DNA from: Colimorpha sp034178965 | GTDB taxonomy: Bacteria; Bacteroidota; Bacteroidia; Bacteroidales; P3 | Direction: 5' to 3' | Assembly (NCBI GenBank): GCA_034178965.1 | Contig: JAXFQM010000178.1 | Coordinates: 1-6,341, forward strand | Length of the DNA: 6,341 nt | Part shown: in pieces, positions 1 through 6,341 of the stretch | Numbering within the stretch: position 1 is the stretch's first letter | How the letters are laid out: each line of letters starts with the position of its first letter | Notes under the pieces: model-generated | Told to the model about the DNA's origin: nothing | Databases searched by the model: none | What the model saw: only the letters and a program-made list of their open reading frames with translations | Program-made: the position numbers and the translations under genes

Positions 1-161
1 GCCTACATCCAGACTGGGATTTTTTCCCACACGGCGCGCAATATTCCATAACTTTTCGCGTTATATTATTATGTGGCTGCATTTCCGAATGCTTGGCAAG
101 GAACGAAAAAGCGAGAAGAATTAAAGATGAAATCGATAAAATCAGAAAGAGTAACATGCAG
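1..161 (+). other. 5' leader/intergenic region before the barrel gene, with a weak promoter-like element
   Basis: No gene is confidently assigned here. Frame 1 is open from the window edge to a TAA at 49-51, and frame 2 is open from the edge to a TAA at 122-124. Either could be the tail of an upstream gene, but I recognise neither. Frame 3 has no stop and joins the barrel gene. A TAacTTTt at 49-56 matches seven of eight positions of the Bacteroidota -7 consensus TAnnTTTG. It has only a T-run (20-25), not TTTG, where a -33 box would lie, so it is a weak promoter candidate. A short purine-rich stretch (about 143-150) precedes the two candidate ATG codons at 156 and 162. Confidence 0.3.
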
Positions 162-890
162 ATGAAAAAAGAGACTGCATACCTGGTTGTGCTGGTGGCC
201 TTGCTGGTCGGCGCAGGGTCGCTGCAAGCGCAGCGCCGTCAGCAGGGCGCGGCGATATGGGCCTATCCTGTAGCAGGCGTGGTGACGTCGCAGGTGCAGG
301 GCGACATGTTGAAGGGTTTTGAACATTGGGGTTTTACGGCAGGCGTAGGTGCCATAGTGCCGCTGGACGGGCGGAACCGATGGTCCATGAGCGTGGAGGC
401 CGACTTCACTCAGCGCGGCATGAGCGAAAAGTCGTATTCGTTGTCAATACCCTACCAAGTGGACCTCACGTTGAATTATGTGGACATACCCCTTCTGCTG
501 CACTTCCGAGACCCGTACGGTGGCATGACTTTCGGGTTGGGCGTGTGCTATGGCAGGTTGGTGCAGCAGCCCCACGGCACGTTGAGATACAATCCGTTGT
601 ATATAGAGCCCGACACCTCGGATATGACGTTCCTAAAGAACGACCTAAGCGCGGTGGCTTCTTTCCGTTTCACCCTTTGGGAGAACCTCAAATTGGAGTT
701 TAGGGGACAATATTCCTTCATTGACGTGAAAAAGGACTGGCGTTTTGTAGAACACCTCGACGGCACAGGTGGACAGGTGAAGGAATATTTGAACGACTGC
801 CAGAATTTCTCGCTCAGCATGAGAGTGATGTGGATTTTTGGCGAACAGCAGCAAGGCAAGGCAAGACACACCAGAAAATACAGAAAATGA
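162..890 (+). CDS. outer-membrane beta-barrel protein, PorT-like (OMP_b-brl_2 family)
   Basis: A predicted 242-residue exported protein. Residues 1-24 form a signal peptide: MKK, then a hydrophobic core (YLVVLVALLVGAG), then cleavage at about LQA-Q, which is typical of Bacteroidota. The mature part alternates amphipathic strands and turns, as in small 8-stranded barrels: a strand near W34-V40, GFTAGVGAIVPL (57-68), WSMSVEADFTQRG (74-86), LNYVDIPLLLHF (104-115), MTFGLGVCYGRLV (122-134), a loop at about 136-160, then LSAVASFRFTLW, LKLEFRGQYSF and FSLSMRVMWIF (216-226). The YVDIPLLL strand is characteristic of the OMP_b-brl_2/PorT group. PorT is a component of the type IX secretion system, and its length (about 240 aa) fits, but this fold is shared by many unrelated barrels, so no symbol is given. 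The protein ends in a basic tail of about 15 residues (KARHTRKYRK) after the last strand. ATG 162 is chosen because it gives a standard MKK signal peptide. ATG 156 (MQMKK) is equally possible, and the frame stays open upstream to the window edge. coaD follows after 7 nt. Confidence 0.85.
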   Translation: MKKETAYLVVLVALLVGAGSLQAQRRQQGAAIWAYPVAGVVTSQVQGDMLKGFEHWGFTAGVGAIVPLDGRNRWSMSVEADFTQRGMSEKSYSLSIPYQVDLTLNYVDIPLLLHFRDPYGGMTFGLGVCYGRLVQQPHGTLRYNPLYIEPDTSDMTFLKNDLSAVASFRFTLWENLKLEFRGQYSFIDVKKDWRFVEHLDGTGGQVKEYLNDCQNFSLSMRVMWIFGEQQQGKARHTRKYRK

Positions 891-897
891 AAGAACC

Positions 898-1401
898 ATG
901 AGGACAGCTCTTTTTGCAGGAACGTTCGACCCCATTACTACGGGTCATGAGGTTATTGTGCGCCGTGCGGCGAAACTGTTCGACGCGGTGGTGGTGGCGA
1001 TAGGCGAAAACACGCAGAAAAGCGCCTTGTTTTCACAGGAACAGCGGCTGGACTGGCTGCGGCGCTCCTTTGAAGACGTGCCTAACGTGAAGGTGGACCA
1101 TTACAAGGGTCTCACCACGGACTATTGCCGGCAACACGGCATTGGTTTCCTGTTGAGAGGGCTTCGAAGCACTACGGACTTTCTCTATGAAGAAAACATC
1201 GCCCGCATCAACCGCGCCATCACACCGGAGATAGAGAGCGTGTTCTTATTGAGCGACCCCGCCAGTTGCACCATCAGCAGTAGCATGCTGCGCGAGTTGC
1301 TGCTGTTTGGGCACCGCATCGACGAATTTGTGCCAAAGGCCATAAGGAAAGACTTCCTACGCGATGACCTTTTGGAACGGGCTGGCGAAAACGACAGGTA
1401 G
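898..1401 (+). CDS. coaD: pantetheine-phosphate adenylyltransferase (PPAT, CoaD)
   Basis: A cytosolic enzyme that transfers AMP from ATP to 4'-phosphopantetheine, giving dephospho-CoA and pyrophosphate; this is the penultimate step of coenzyme A synthesis. The 167-residue product matches the family (about 160 aa). Visible hallmarks are the nucleotidyltransferase signature GTFDPITTGH (8-17, with the T/HxGH motif at 14-17), K41 in the position of the conserved substrate-binding lysine, RGLR (87-90) followed by DFLYEENIARINR, which aligns with the conserved RGLRxxxDFxYExxxAxxNR block, and the C-terminal ISSSxxR motif (126-132). ATG 898 is chosen because the family begins only a few residues before GTFDP. 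A TTG-initiated extension from 838 would add 20 polar residues and overlap the preceding gene. The gene starts 7 nt after the barrel gene and ends 2 nt before recG, so it is probably co-transcribed and possibly translationally coupled. No residue looks degraded. Confidence 0.98.
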   Translation: MRTALFAGTFDPITTGHEVIVRRAAKLFDAVVVAIGENTQKSALFSQEQRLDWLRRSFEDVPNVKVDHYKGLTTDYCRQHGIGFLLRGLRSTTDFLYEENIARINRAITPEIESVFLLSDPASCTISSSMLRELLLFGHRIDEFVPKAIRKDFLRDDLLERAGENDR

Positions 1402-1403
1402 AA

Positions 1404-3500
1404 GTGACTTTTTTGGACACATCTATTGCATACTTGAAGGGCGTGGGTCCCAAGAAGGCCGAGGTCTTGGAGAAAGAGGCGGACATCACCACCTTTGGCG
1501 ACATGCTGCATTATTTCCCCATGAGGTATGTGGACAGGAGTCATGTGTCTGTCATAGCCACCCTAAATCTCGATGAGAACTATGTGGTGCTAAAGGGCTA
1601 CGTTCGCAACGTGGCCGTTGTGGCTACGGGACGTGCTGCAAGGATGAGCGCCCTCTTTTCGGACGGCACCGGCGAGATGGACTTGGTGTGGTTCCAGGGC
1701 GTGAAATGGATAAAGGACACGTTGAAGGAGGGTGTGCAATACTTGGTGATGGGAAAGCCGGGCTGGTTTAACGGGCGTCTTCAAATGACCCACCCCGATA
1801 TGGAGCCCGCATCGCAGGACGAGGAACACCCTAACGCCCCTTTTGTGCCTGTCTACCCCTCTACCGAGCGGCTGAAAGCCGCCTTTTTAGGTTCCAAGGC
1901 CGTAGAACGGCTGATGGTGAGGCTGTTGACACTGGGCGAAGGCAAGGTGCCTGAGAACCTGCCGGCACGCGTGGTGGAGAAGTACCGCCTGCCAGGGCGC
2001 GCCGAAGCGCTGCGCATGGTGCATTTCCCGCGCAACCAGCACGAAATAGCCCTCTCGCGACAGCGTTTCAAGTTTGAAGAACTATTCTTCCTACAACTGG
2101 CATACCAATGGGCAAAGCAGCAGCGCCGATTGCGTTCGCAAGGGAGGGTGTTCAACACGGTGGGAGAGCGGTTCAACCGTTTCTATGGCGAGAAATTGCC
2201 GTTTGAACTGACCGGTGCGCAAAAGCGTGTGGTGAAGGAAATTAGACAAGACATGCGCAGCGGGCACCAGATGAACCGCCTTTTGCAGGGCGACGTGGGC
2301 AGCGGCAAGACGCTGGTGGCGCTGCTTTGTATGCTCATCGCCCTTGATAATGGCTGCCAAGCCTGCCTGATGGCGCCGACGGAAATATTGGCCACGCAAC
2401 ACTACGAAACGCTGACGCGGATGTTGGATGGCATGGATATTAGCGTGGAACTGCTTACTGGAAGTCTGAAGCCAGCGGCAAAGAAGAAATTGAAGGAGCG
2501 CCTAAAGAGGGGAGAGGTAGATATACTCATAGGCACACACGCCCTAACGGAAAACAACGTGCAGTTCAAGGAACTGGGCTTTGTGGTGATAGACGAACAA
2601 CATCGCTTTGGGGTGAAACAGCGCAGCCGTTTGTGGACCAAGAGTCAAGTGTCGCCGCACGTTTTGGTGATGACGGCCACGCCCATCCCACGAACGCTGG
2701 CCATGACGCTATATGGCGATTTGGATAGCAGTGTTATTGATGAATTGCCACCAGGACGGCAACCCATAACGACCGTACACTGCACCGAAGGGCAGCGACG
2801 GCGTGTCTTTGGCTTCCTCAAGCAGCAAATTGCCGAGGGTAGGCAGGCATACATCGTGTACCCACTTATTGAGGAGAGTGAGAAATTGGATTTGCAGAAC
2901 TTGATGAAAGGATACGACGCGGTGCGCGACTTTTTTCCCTTGCCGCCCTACCACATTGGTATTTTGCACGGCAGACTCTCGGCAGAGGATAAGGAACTGG
3001 AGATGAGTCGCTTCAAGCGCGGTATAAGCCACATCCTCGTCAGCACCACCGTTATAGAGGTGGGTGTGGACGTGCCAAACGCCACCGTGATGATGATTGA
3101 GAACGCCGAACGTTTCGGCCTGTCGCAGTTGCATCAATTGAGAGGTCGTGTGGGACGGGGAGGCAAGCGGAGTTACTGCATACTGATGTCCAAGACTGAC
3201 TTGAGCAAGACGGCGAAGGAAAGAATAGACGCCATGGTGCGTACCACCGACGGTTTTCAGTTGGCGGAGACAGACTTGAAACTGCGGGGACCAGGCGATT
3301 TGCAAGGTCTGCAGCAAAGCGGTATGTTGAACCTGAAAGTGGCTGACATAGTGGAAGACGAGCATATCGTGCGCGCCGCCCGCGACACGGTGGCAGAAAT
3401 ACTCGCCGATGACCCCTTTCTGGAAGACTACAAAAACGCCGTGCTGCGCAGCAGCCTGAAAAGAAAGGCAAACGAACCTCATTGGGAAAAAATAAGCTGA
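1404..3500 (+). CDS. recG: ATP-dependent DNA helicase RecG
   Basis: A superfamily 2 double-stranded DNA translocase that remodels stalled replication forks and branch-migrates Holliday junctions. The 698 residues match the full-length family (E. coli 693). In order: an N-terminal helix-hairpin-helix-like segment (YLKGVGPKKAEVL, about 10-22, leading to FPMRYVDRS); the OB-fold wedge domain (roughly 50-150, with FSDGTGEMDLVWFQG) that splits the branch point; Walker A GDVGSGKT (296-303); Walker B/motif II DEQH (397-400), the RecG/Mfd-type DExH variant; motif III TATP (424-427); motif VI QLRGRVGRGG (578-587); and the C-terminal TRG translocation motif (DGFQLAETDLKLRGPGD, 616-632) followed by LQQSGM. 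All catalytic residues are present. The start is a GTG at 1404: the frame has a stop at 1365, no ATG lies between, and the family N-terminus (short lead, then YLkGVGPkkA) begins here. The coaD stop is 2 nt upstream, and AGG at 1396-1398 may serve as a weak ribosome site. Confidence 0.98.
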   Translation: MTFLDTSIAYLKGVGPKKAEVLEKEADITTFGDMLHYFPMRYVDRSHVSVIATLNLDENYVVLKGYVRNVAVVATGRAARMSALFSDGTGEMDLVWFQGVKWIKDTLKEGVQYLVMGKPGWFNGRLQMTHPDMEPASQDEEHPNAPFVPVYPSTERLKAAFLGSKAVERLMVRLLTLGEGKVPENLPARVVEKYRLPGRAEALRMVHFPRNQHEIALSRQRFKFEELFFLQLAYQWAKQQRRLRSQGRVFNTVGERFNRFYGEKLPFELTGAQKRVVKEIRQDMRSGHQMNRLLQGDVGSGKTLVALLCMLIALDNGCQACLMAPTEILATQHYETLTRMLDGMDISVELLTGSLKPAAKKKLKERLKRGEVDILIGTHALTENNVQFKELGFVVIDEQHRFGVKQRSRLWTKSQVSPHVLVMTATPIPRTLAMTLYGDLDSSVIDELPPGRQPITTVHCTEGQRRRVFGFLKQQIAEGRQAYIVYPLIEESEKLDLQNLMKGYDAVRDFFPLPPYHIGILHGRLSAEDKELEMSRFKRGISHILVSTTVIEVGVDVPNATVMMIENAERFGLSQLHQLRGRVGRGGKRSYCILMSKTDLSKTAKERIDAMVRTTDGFQLAETDLKLRGPGDLQGLQQSGMLNLKVADIVEDEHIVRAARDTVAEILADDPFLEDYKNAVLRSSLKRKANEPHWEKIS

Positions 3501-3585
3501 AACGAAACCAGTGCGCAACGGCGGCAATGAATGGCGGCGGCGCGCGGCACCTTGAACCTCTTTTTTGAATATCTTGAAAGAAATC

Positions 3586-4755
3586 ATGAAGAAATTTGCC
3601 ATGCTTTTCCTCCTGTTCATCCCCACGTGGCTGATGGCGCAAAGCGCCGACGAACTGCTGGAAAAGGGGAAGAATGCAGAGCGACTGGCGCTGAACCGGC
3701 GCGCCACGGAATACTACCTCCAGGCCACACAAGCCGCGCCCGAACAGGCGAACGCGTGGCTATGCCTGGGCATGCTGCTGCAAAGGCTGAGCCACTATTC
3801 CGAAGCCATCCCCGCGTTGGCAAAGGCCGCCACCCTTGCCGACAGCGCGGCTGACAGCGTCGCCGCCCTTGCCAACGAACATTTGGCGGAATGCTATGTG
3901 GATGACGGTGACTTTGACGGAGCCAAGAACGGAGGCATCGGCGACAGCAGCGATTTGATAGGCATTGTGGAAAGAGCCATCGAACTGAACCCGCAAAGCG
4001 CCAGTGCGCATGCCTCGATGGCTCTCATACTGAACCACCAACGGCAGTTTATGCCCGCCCTCTCGTGGGTGAAGAAGGCCGTGGAATTAGGCGGCAACAA
4101 CCCCAGGGCCTACAATGCATACGGCATAGTCCTCTACAACCAAGGACGCGATAATGACGCCATCAAGCAGTTTAAAATGGCCTTGAAAACGGACCCCGAC
4201 AACGATGATGCTTTCTACAACCTTGGCGTGATGCACGCGCTACGGGGCAACCACGAGACGGCGTTGAAATACCTGCGCGAAGGGCTGAAACAAAACCCGA
4301 ACAGTGTGAAACTCTATTATTTCATGGGCGTTGCAAACCTGGACCGCGGCAATGCTGAACAGGCCATAAAATGCTATGAGCACATCATCCAAAATCTCGA
4401 CAGCACCTACACTCCTGCATACAACAAACTGGGGGCAATCTATTGGAAAAAGGGTGACTTTGACCGTGCGGTGGGATACCACAACCAAGCCGTGAAGATA
4501 AACCCCAAAGACGCGGAAAGTTATAAGTGCTTGGGCAAGGTGTATGTGGACAAAGGAGACTTTGTGAAAGCCACGCGCAACTATCAGAAGGCAGTGCTGA
4601 ACAACCCGCGCGACCACGAGACATATTTGCTCATGGCCAAGTTGTATGCCGCGCAAGGCAATGAAGGGCGCGAGGCCAGCAGCTACAAGAAAGCGGCGAA
4701 GTTGGGCAATGCGGAAGCGCAAGCCTGGATGGTAAAGAGAGGAAAAAAATGGTAG
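3586..4755 (+). CDS. exported tetratricopeptide-repeat (TPR) protein
   Basis: A 389-residue protein made almost entirely of TPR helical hairpins, expected to act as a scaffold in the periplasm or at the envelope. Residues 1-18 are a signal peptide (MKKFAMLFLLFIPTWLMA) with likely cleavage before QS; there is no lipobox cysteine. About ten TPR units follow: about 22-52, 55-88, 96-137 (interrupted by a Gly/Asp-rich insert at about 112-123), 138-171, 174-206, 207-239, 240-273, 277-309, 311-342 and 345-375. The clearest show the W/Y-LG-Y...G-A...A-P pattern, for example AYNKLGAIYWKKGDFDRAVGYHNQAVKINP. The last unit (SSYKKAAKLGNAEAQAWM) resembles a Sel1-type repeat. ATG 3586 is chosen for the standard signal peptide; an upstream TTG at 3565 would bury it. 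The next gene begins 3 nt downstream in the same frame, so the two are almost certainly co-transcribed. From general memory, Bacteroidota often carry a secreted TPR gene near a polysaccharide flippase, but I know no specific function for this one. Confidence 0.9.
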   Translation: MKKFAMLFLLFIPTWLMAQSADELLEKGKNAERLALNRRATEYYLQATQAAPEQANAWLCLGMLLQRLSHYSEAIPALAKAATLADSAADSVAALANEHLAECYVDDGDFDGAKNGGIGDSSDLIGIVERAIELNPQSASAHASMALILNHQRQFMPALSWVKKAVELGGNNPRAYNAYGIVLYNQGRDNDAIKQFKMALKTDPDNDDAFYNLGVMHALRGNHETALKYLREGLKQNPNSVKLYYFMGVANLDRGNAEQAIKCYEHIIQNLDSTYTPAYNKLGAIYWKKGDFDRAVGYHNQAVKINPKDAESYKCLGKVYVDKGDFVKATRNYQKAVLNNPRDHETYLLMAKLYAAQGNEGREASSYKKAAKLGNAEAQAWMVKRGKKW

Positions 4756-4758
4756 GCA

Positions 4759-6210
4759 ATGAGCGATGCTTTTAAAAGTTTGGCGGGGCAGACCGCCGTA
4801 TATGGCTTGGGCACCATGGTGCCGCGGTTGCTGAATTATTTGTTGGTACCACTCTATACGCGCGTGTTCGCCGCGGAGGTGTATGGACAGTCTACCGAAT
4901 TGTATGCATACGTGGCCTTGCTCATGGCCTTGCTCACCTACGGCATGGAGACCACCTTCTTCCGCTATGGCAAGGGGGAACGGTTTGGCAAGGTGTATGG
5001 TAACATTATGACGTCCATCCTCGCCACCACAGGACTATTTGTGGCTTTGGCGGTGGCGGCGCCATCCTTGGTGGCGGGATGGATGGGCTACGAAGGCAAG
5101 CAGGCGTATATACTGCTGCTGGGACTGGTGGTGGCGCTGGATGCCATTTGCGCGGTGCCTTTCTGCGTGCTGCGTCAGCAAAACCAAGCCAAGCGATTCT
5201 CGCTGATCAAGATTACGAACGTGGGAGTGAACGTGGGACTCAACCTCCTTTTTCTGTTGGCCATGCCCCAAACCAGCCAGCGCATTGCCGATGCCGTGTT
5301 TGGCCCTGCGGCGGGACAACTCACGTGGGTGTTCGTCTCCAACCTCATCGCAAGCCTGGTGGCCATGGCCATGCTGTGGCCGCAAATGAGACAAATCAAG
5401 TTGCAATGTGACAAAGAATTGATGCGCAGTCTGTTATCCTATTCGCTGCCCATTATGTTCATCAACCTTATAGGCATGGTGAACGAGGTGGCAGACAAAT
5501 TGGTCATCAAATGGATGATGCCCCAGGAGGTGGCGCTGACGCAGTTGGGAATCTATGGTGCCAACTACAAGTTGGCAGTGCTGATGACCATCTTTGTGCA
5601 GATGTTCCGCTTTGCCAGCGAGCCGTTTTTCTTCAGCAAAGCCAATGACCGCAACTCGCCGCGCCTGTTTGCAGATGTGATGACCTATTTTGTGATTTGT
5701 GGACTTGCCATTTTCCTGCTCATTACGCTGTTCCTGCCCCTCTTCGCCCTTTTCATAGGCCCCGAGTACCGCGAAGGACTGGGCATTGTGCCCATAGTAA
5801 TCTTTGCCAACCTAATGTATGGCGTTGTTTTTAACCTCGGAATATGGTATAAGTTAAGCGACCATACACATTATGGCACCATTATCACAGCCGTGGGCGC
5901 CGTCGTCACGGTGCTGTGTCTTGTGGCGCTGGTGCCTGCGATAGGCTATTGGGGCGCTGCCTGCGCGCATTTTGGTTGTTACTTCGTCATGATGGTAATC
6001 AGTTATGTGTGGGGGCAGAAAGTCTACCCCATACCCTACAACGTGCGACGCATCGCCTTCTATGTCCTGTTGGCCGTGGTCCTTTTCGCACTCGGCTACT
6101 TTCCCCCAATAGCAAGCAAACCCTTGAAATATGGGCTCTGCGCAGCCTACTTACTCCTTTTTCTCGCCGTGGCCTATAAGCGCGACCTGCGCAAAGCACT
6201 GAAGGAGTAG
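4759..6210 (+). CDS. MOP-superfamily oligosaccharide/polysaccharide flippase (Wzx-like)
   Basis: A 483-residue inner-membrane protein with about 14 predicted transmembrane helices, the usual length and topology of the polysaccharide-transporter branch of the MOP (MATE-like) superfamily. Approximate helices: 12-32, 47-66, 83-107, 115-138, 150-169, 187-208, 226-246, 265-290, 308-334, 340-360, 371-393, 396-418, 430-448 and 456-474. Family features are the opening AGQTAVYGLGTMVPRLLNYLLVPLYTRV, with the conserved P-R-x-x-x-x-x-L-x-P-L-Y-T, then YG, the ETTFFRY segment, and a late IGYWGAACAHFGCY helix. Such proteins flip undecaprenyl-linked glycans across the inner membrane. No glycosyltransferase or polymerase lies in the window, so the substrate cannot be inferred; MurJ-like lipid II flipping is less likely. 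The start is fixed: the TPR gene's TAG (4753) is in this same frame, and ATG 4759 is the next methionine. A purine-rich AGAGAGG (4736-4742) lies 16 nt upstream, far for a ribosome site. Confidence 0.92.
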   Translation: MSDAFKSLAGQTAVYGLGTMVPRLLNYLLVPLYTRVFAAEVYGQSTELYAYVALLMALLTYGMETTFFRYGKGERFGKVYGNIMTSILATTGLFVALAVAAPSLVAGWMGYEGKQAYILLLGLVVALDAICAVPFCVLRQQNQAKRFSLIKITNVGVNVGLNLLFLLAMPQTSQRIADAVFGPAAGQLTWVFVSNLIASLVAMAMLWPQMRQIKLQCDKELMRSLLSYSLPIMFINLIGMVNEVADKLVIKWMMPQEVALTQLGIYGANYKLAVLMTIFVQMFRFASEPFFFSKANDRNSPRLFADVMTYFVICGLAIFLLITLFLPLFALFIGPEYREGLGIVPIVIFANLMYGVVFNLGIWYKLSDHTHYGTIITAVGAVVTVLCLVALVPAIGYWGAACAHFGCYFVMMVISYVWGQKVYPIPYNVRRIAFYVLLAVVLFALGYFPPIASKPLKYGLCAAYLLLFLAVAYKRDLRKALKE

Positions 6211-6216
6211 TTCATA

Positions 6217-6241
6217 ATTCTTCTTAATAGTAGAATGTTTT
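6217..6241 (+). terminator. weak hairpin plus short T-run after the flippase gene
   Basis: An AT-rich inverted repeat, ATTCT (6217-6221) with AGAAT (6232-6236), extends inward past one T-T mismatch by two more pairs (C6223-G6230, T6224-A6229) around a TAAT loop. It is followed directly by four Ts (6238-6241). It sits 7 nt after the flippase stop, where a terminator is expected. The stem is short and AT-rich and the T-run brief, so termination would be inefficient. The T-run overlaps the proposed -33 box of the next promoter. Confidence 0.3.
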
Positions 6242-6273
6242 GCCGCGTGATTGGATTTTTCTTCGTATCTTTG
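6239..6273 (+). promoter_or_regulatory. Bacteroidota-type (primary sigma) promoter
   Basis: TATCTTTG at 6266-6273 is a perfect match to the Bacteroidota -7 consensus TAnnTTTG. TTTG at 6239-6242 matches the -33 element, with a 23-nt spacer; that is longer than the roughly 19-21 nt typical of Bacteroides, but I recall such spacing being tolerated in the phylum. Transcription would begin around 6278-6282, giving an untranslated leader of about 25-28 nt to ATG 6306, containing a nine-T run at 6291-6299. The position right after a gene end and before a new start supports a promoter for the next transcription unit. Confidence 0.6.
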
Positions 6274-6305
6274 CAAACTGAATGGGATTGTTTTTTTTTG
6301 ATAAC

Positions 6306-6341
6306 ATGAAGATAAATAGAAGAGTAATATTATTGGCTCTC
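6306..6341 (+). CDS. 5' end of a further gene, probably exported or membrane-anchored (partial)
   Basis: ATG 6306 opens 12 codons that run off the window: MKINRRVILLAL. A short basic n-region (K, R, R) followed by a hydrophobic run is what a signal peptide or N-terminal anchor looks like. The gene sits behind a good promoter and is preceded by an A-rich ATAAC, which suits Bacteroidota translation starts. An in-frame upstream ATG at 6282 would add MGLFFFDN, but it lies almost at the expected transcription start, so 6306 is preferred. The family cannot be recognised from 12 residues. Confidence 0.5.
   Translation, partial: MKINRRVILLAL

Noticed and set aside
15..29. Perfect 5-bp inverted repeat TGGGA-TTTTT-TCCCA
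   Set aside because: Too short to distinguish from chance; not followed by a T-run.
326..703. 125-codon + strand frame inside the barrel gene
   Set aside because: An alternative frame of a protein with a clear signal peptide and barrel pattern; its Arg/His-rich translation looks non-coding.
838..897. TTG-initiated N-terminal extension of CoaD
   Set aside because: Adds 20 polar residues not found in the family and overlaps the preceding gene by over 50 nt; ATG 898 fits the family start.
3511..3566. Possible terminator after recG (GTGCGC against GCGCGGCAC, then a T-run)
   Set aside because: The stem needs a bulge and encloses a loop of about 27 nt, and the T-run lies 10 nt further on; too weak to call.
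3528..3569. 13-codon frame (MNGGGARHLEPLF) between recG and the TPR gene
   Set aside because: No regulatory residue pattern, attenuator or ribosome site; consistent with chance.
3565..3585. TTG-initiated extension of the TPR protein
   Set aside because: Would put seven residues before a textbook MKK signal peptide; ATG 3586 is better.
2709..3707. Long open frame on the - strand (332 codons) opposite the recG 3' half
   Set aside because: It lies antisense to a fully recognisable RecG with intact motifs and runs on past its end. The translation has low-complexity Ser/Phe and His/Gln-rich stretches and no recognisable domain, as expected from codon bias on the opposite strand.
4240..4722. 160-codon - strand frame opposite the TPR gene
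   Set aside because: Shadow of the TPR coding sequence; no recognisable domain and no independent start context.
1..6341. Mobile elements, CRISPR arrays, tRNA/rRNA, phage or defence genes
   Set aside because: Looked for terminal inverted repeats, direct-repeat arrays, transposase motifs and RNA signatures by eye; none seen.

Overview
This window looks like chromosomal DNA from a member of the Bacteroidota, most likely Bacteroidales and probably Prevotella-like. The evidence is a Bacteroidota-type promoter near the right end (a TAnnTTTG -7 box), weak or absent Shine-Dalgarno sequences, signal peptides ending in 'A-Q', a RecG of the style found in this phylum, and a small PorT-like outer-membrane barrel. 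The genus is an inference from remembered family resemblance. No database search was run.

Layout: everything identifiable lies on the + strand and is tightly packed. (1) Positions 1-161 are a short leader of uncertain content. (2) 162-890 encodes a secreted outer-membrane beta-barrel protein (OMP_b-brl_2/PorT-like). (3) 898-1401 encodes CoaD, which catalyses the fourth step of coenzyme A synthesis. (4) 1404-3500 encodes the RecG branch-migration helicase, which starts at a GTG 2 nt after the coaD stop. (5) 3586-4755 encodes an exported TPR-repeat protein, 85 nt after recG. (6) 4759-6210 encodes a 14-helix MOP-superfamily polysaccharide/lipid-linked oligosaccharide flippase, 3 nt after the TPR gene and in the same reading frame. 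(7) 6211-6305 is an intergenic region with a weak terminator-like hairpin and a good promoter. (8) From 6306 the first 12 codons of another gene run off the window; they look like the start of a signal peptide or membrane anchor.

The first three genes (gaps of 7 and 2 nt) look like one transcription unit. The TPR and flippase genes (gap 3 nt) form a second unit or continue the first. The proteins fall into two groups: soluble housekeeping enzymes (CoaD, RecG) and envelope proteins (barrel, periplasmic TPR, flippase). There is no sign of mobile elements, CRISPR, tRNA/rRNA, phage genes or a defence system. The window reads as ordinary core genome. The most useful second-look items are the TPR-flippase pairing with its in-frame amber stop, the PorT question, and the right-end promoter with two in-frame candidate starts.
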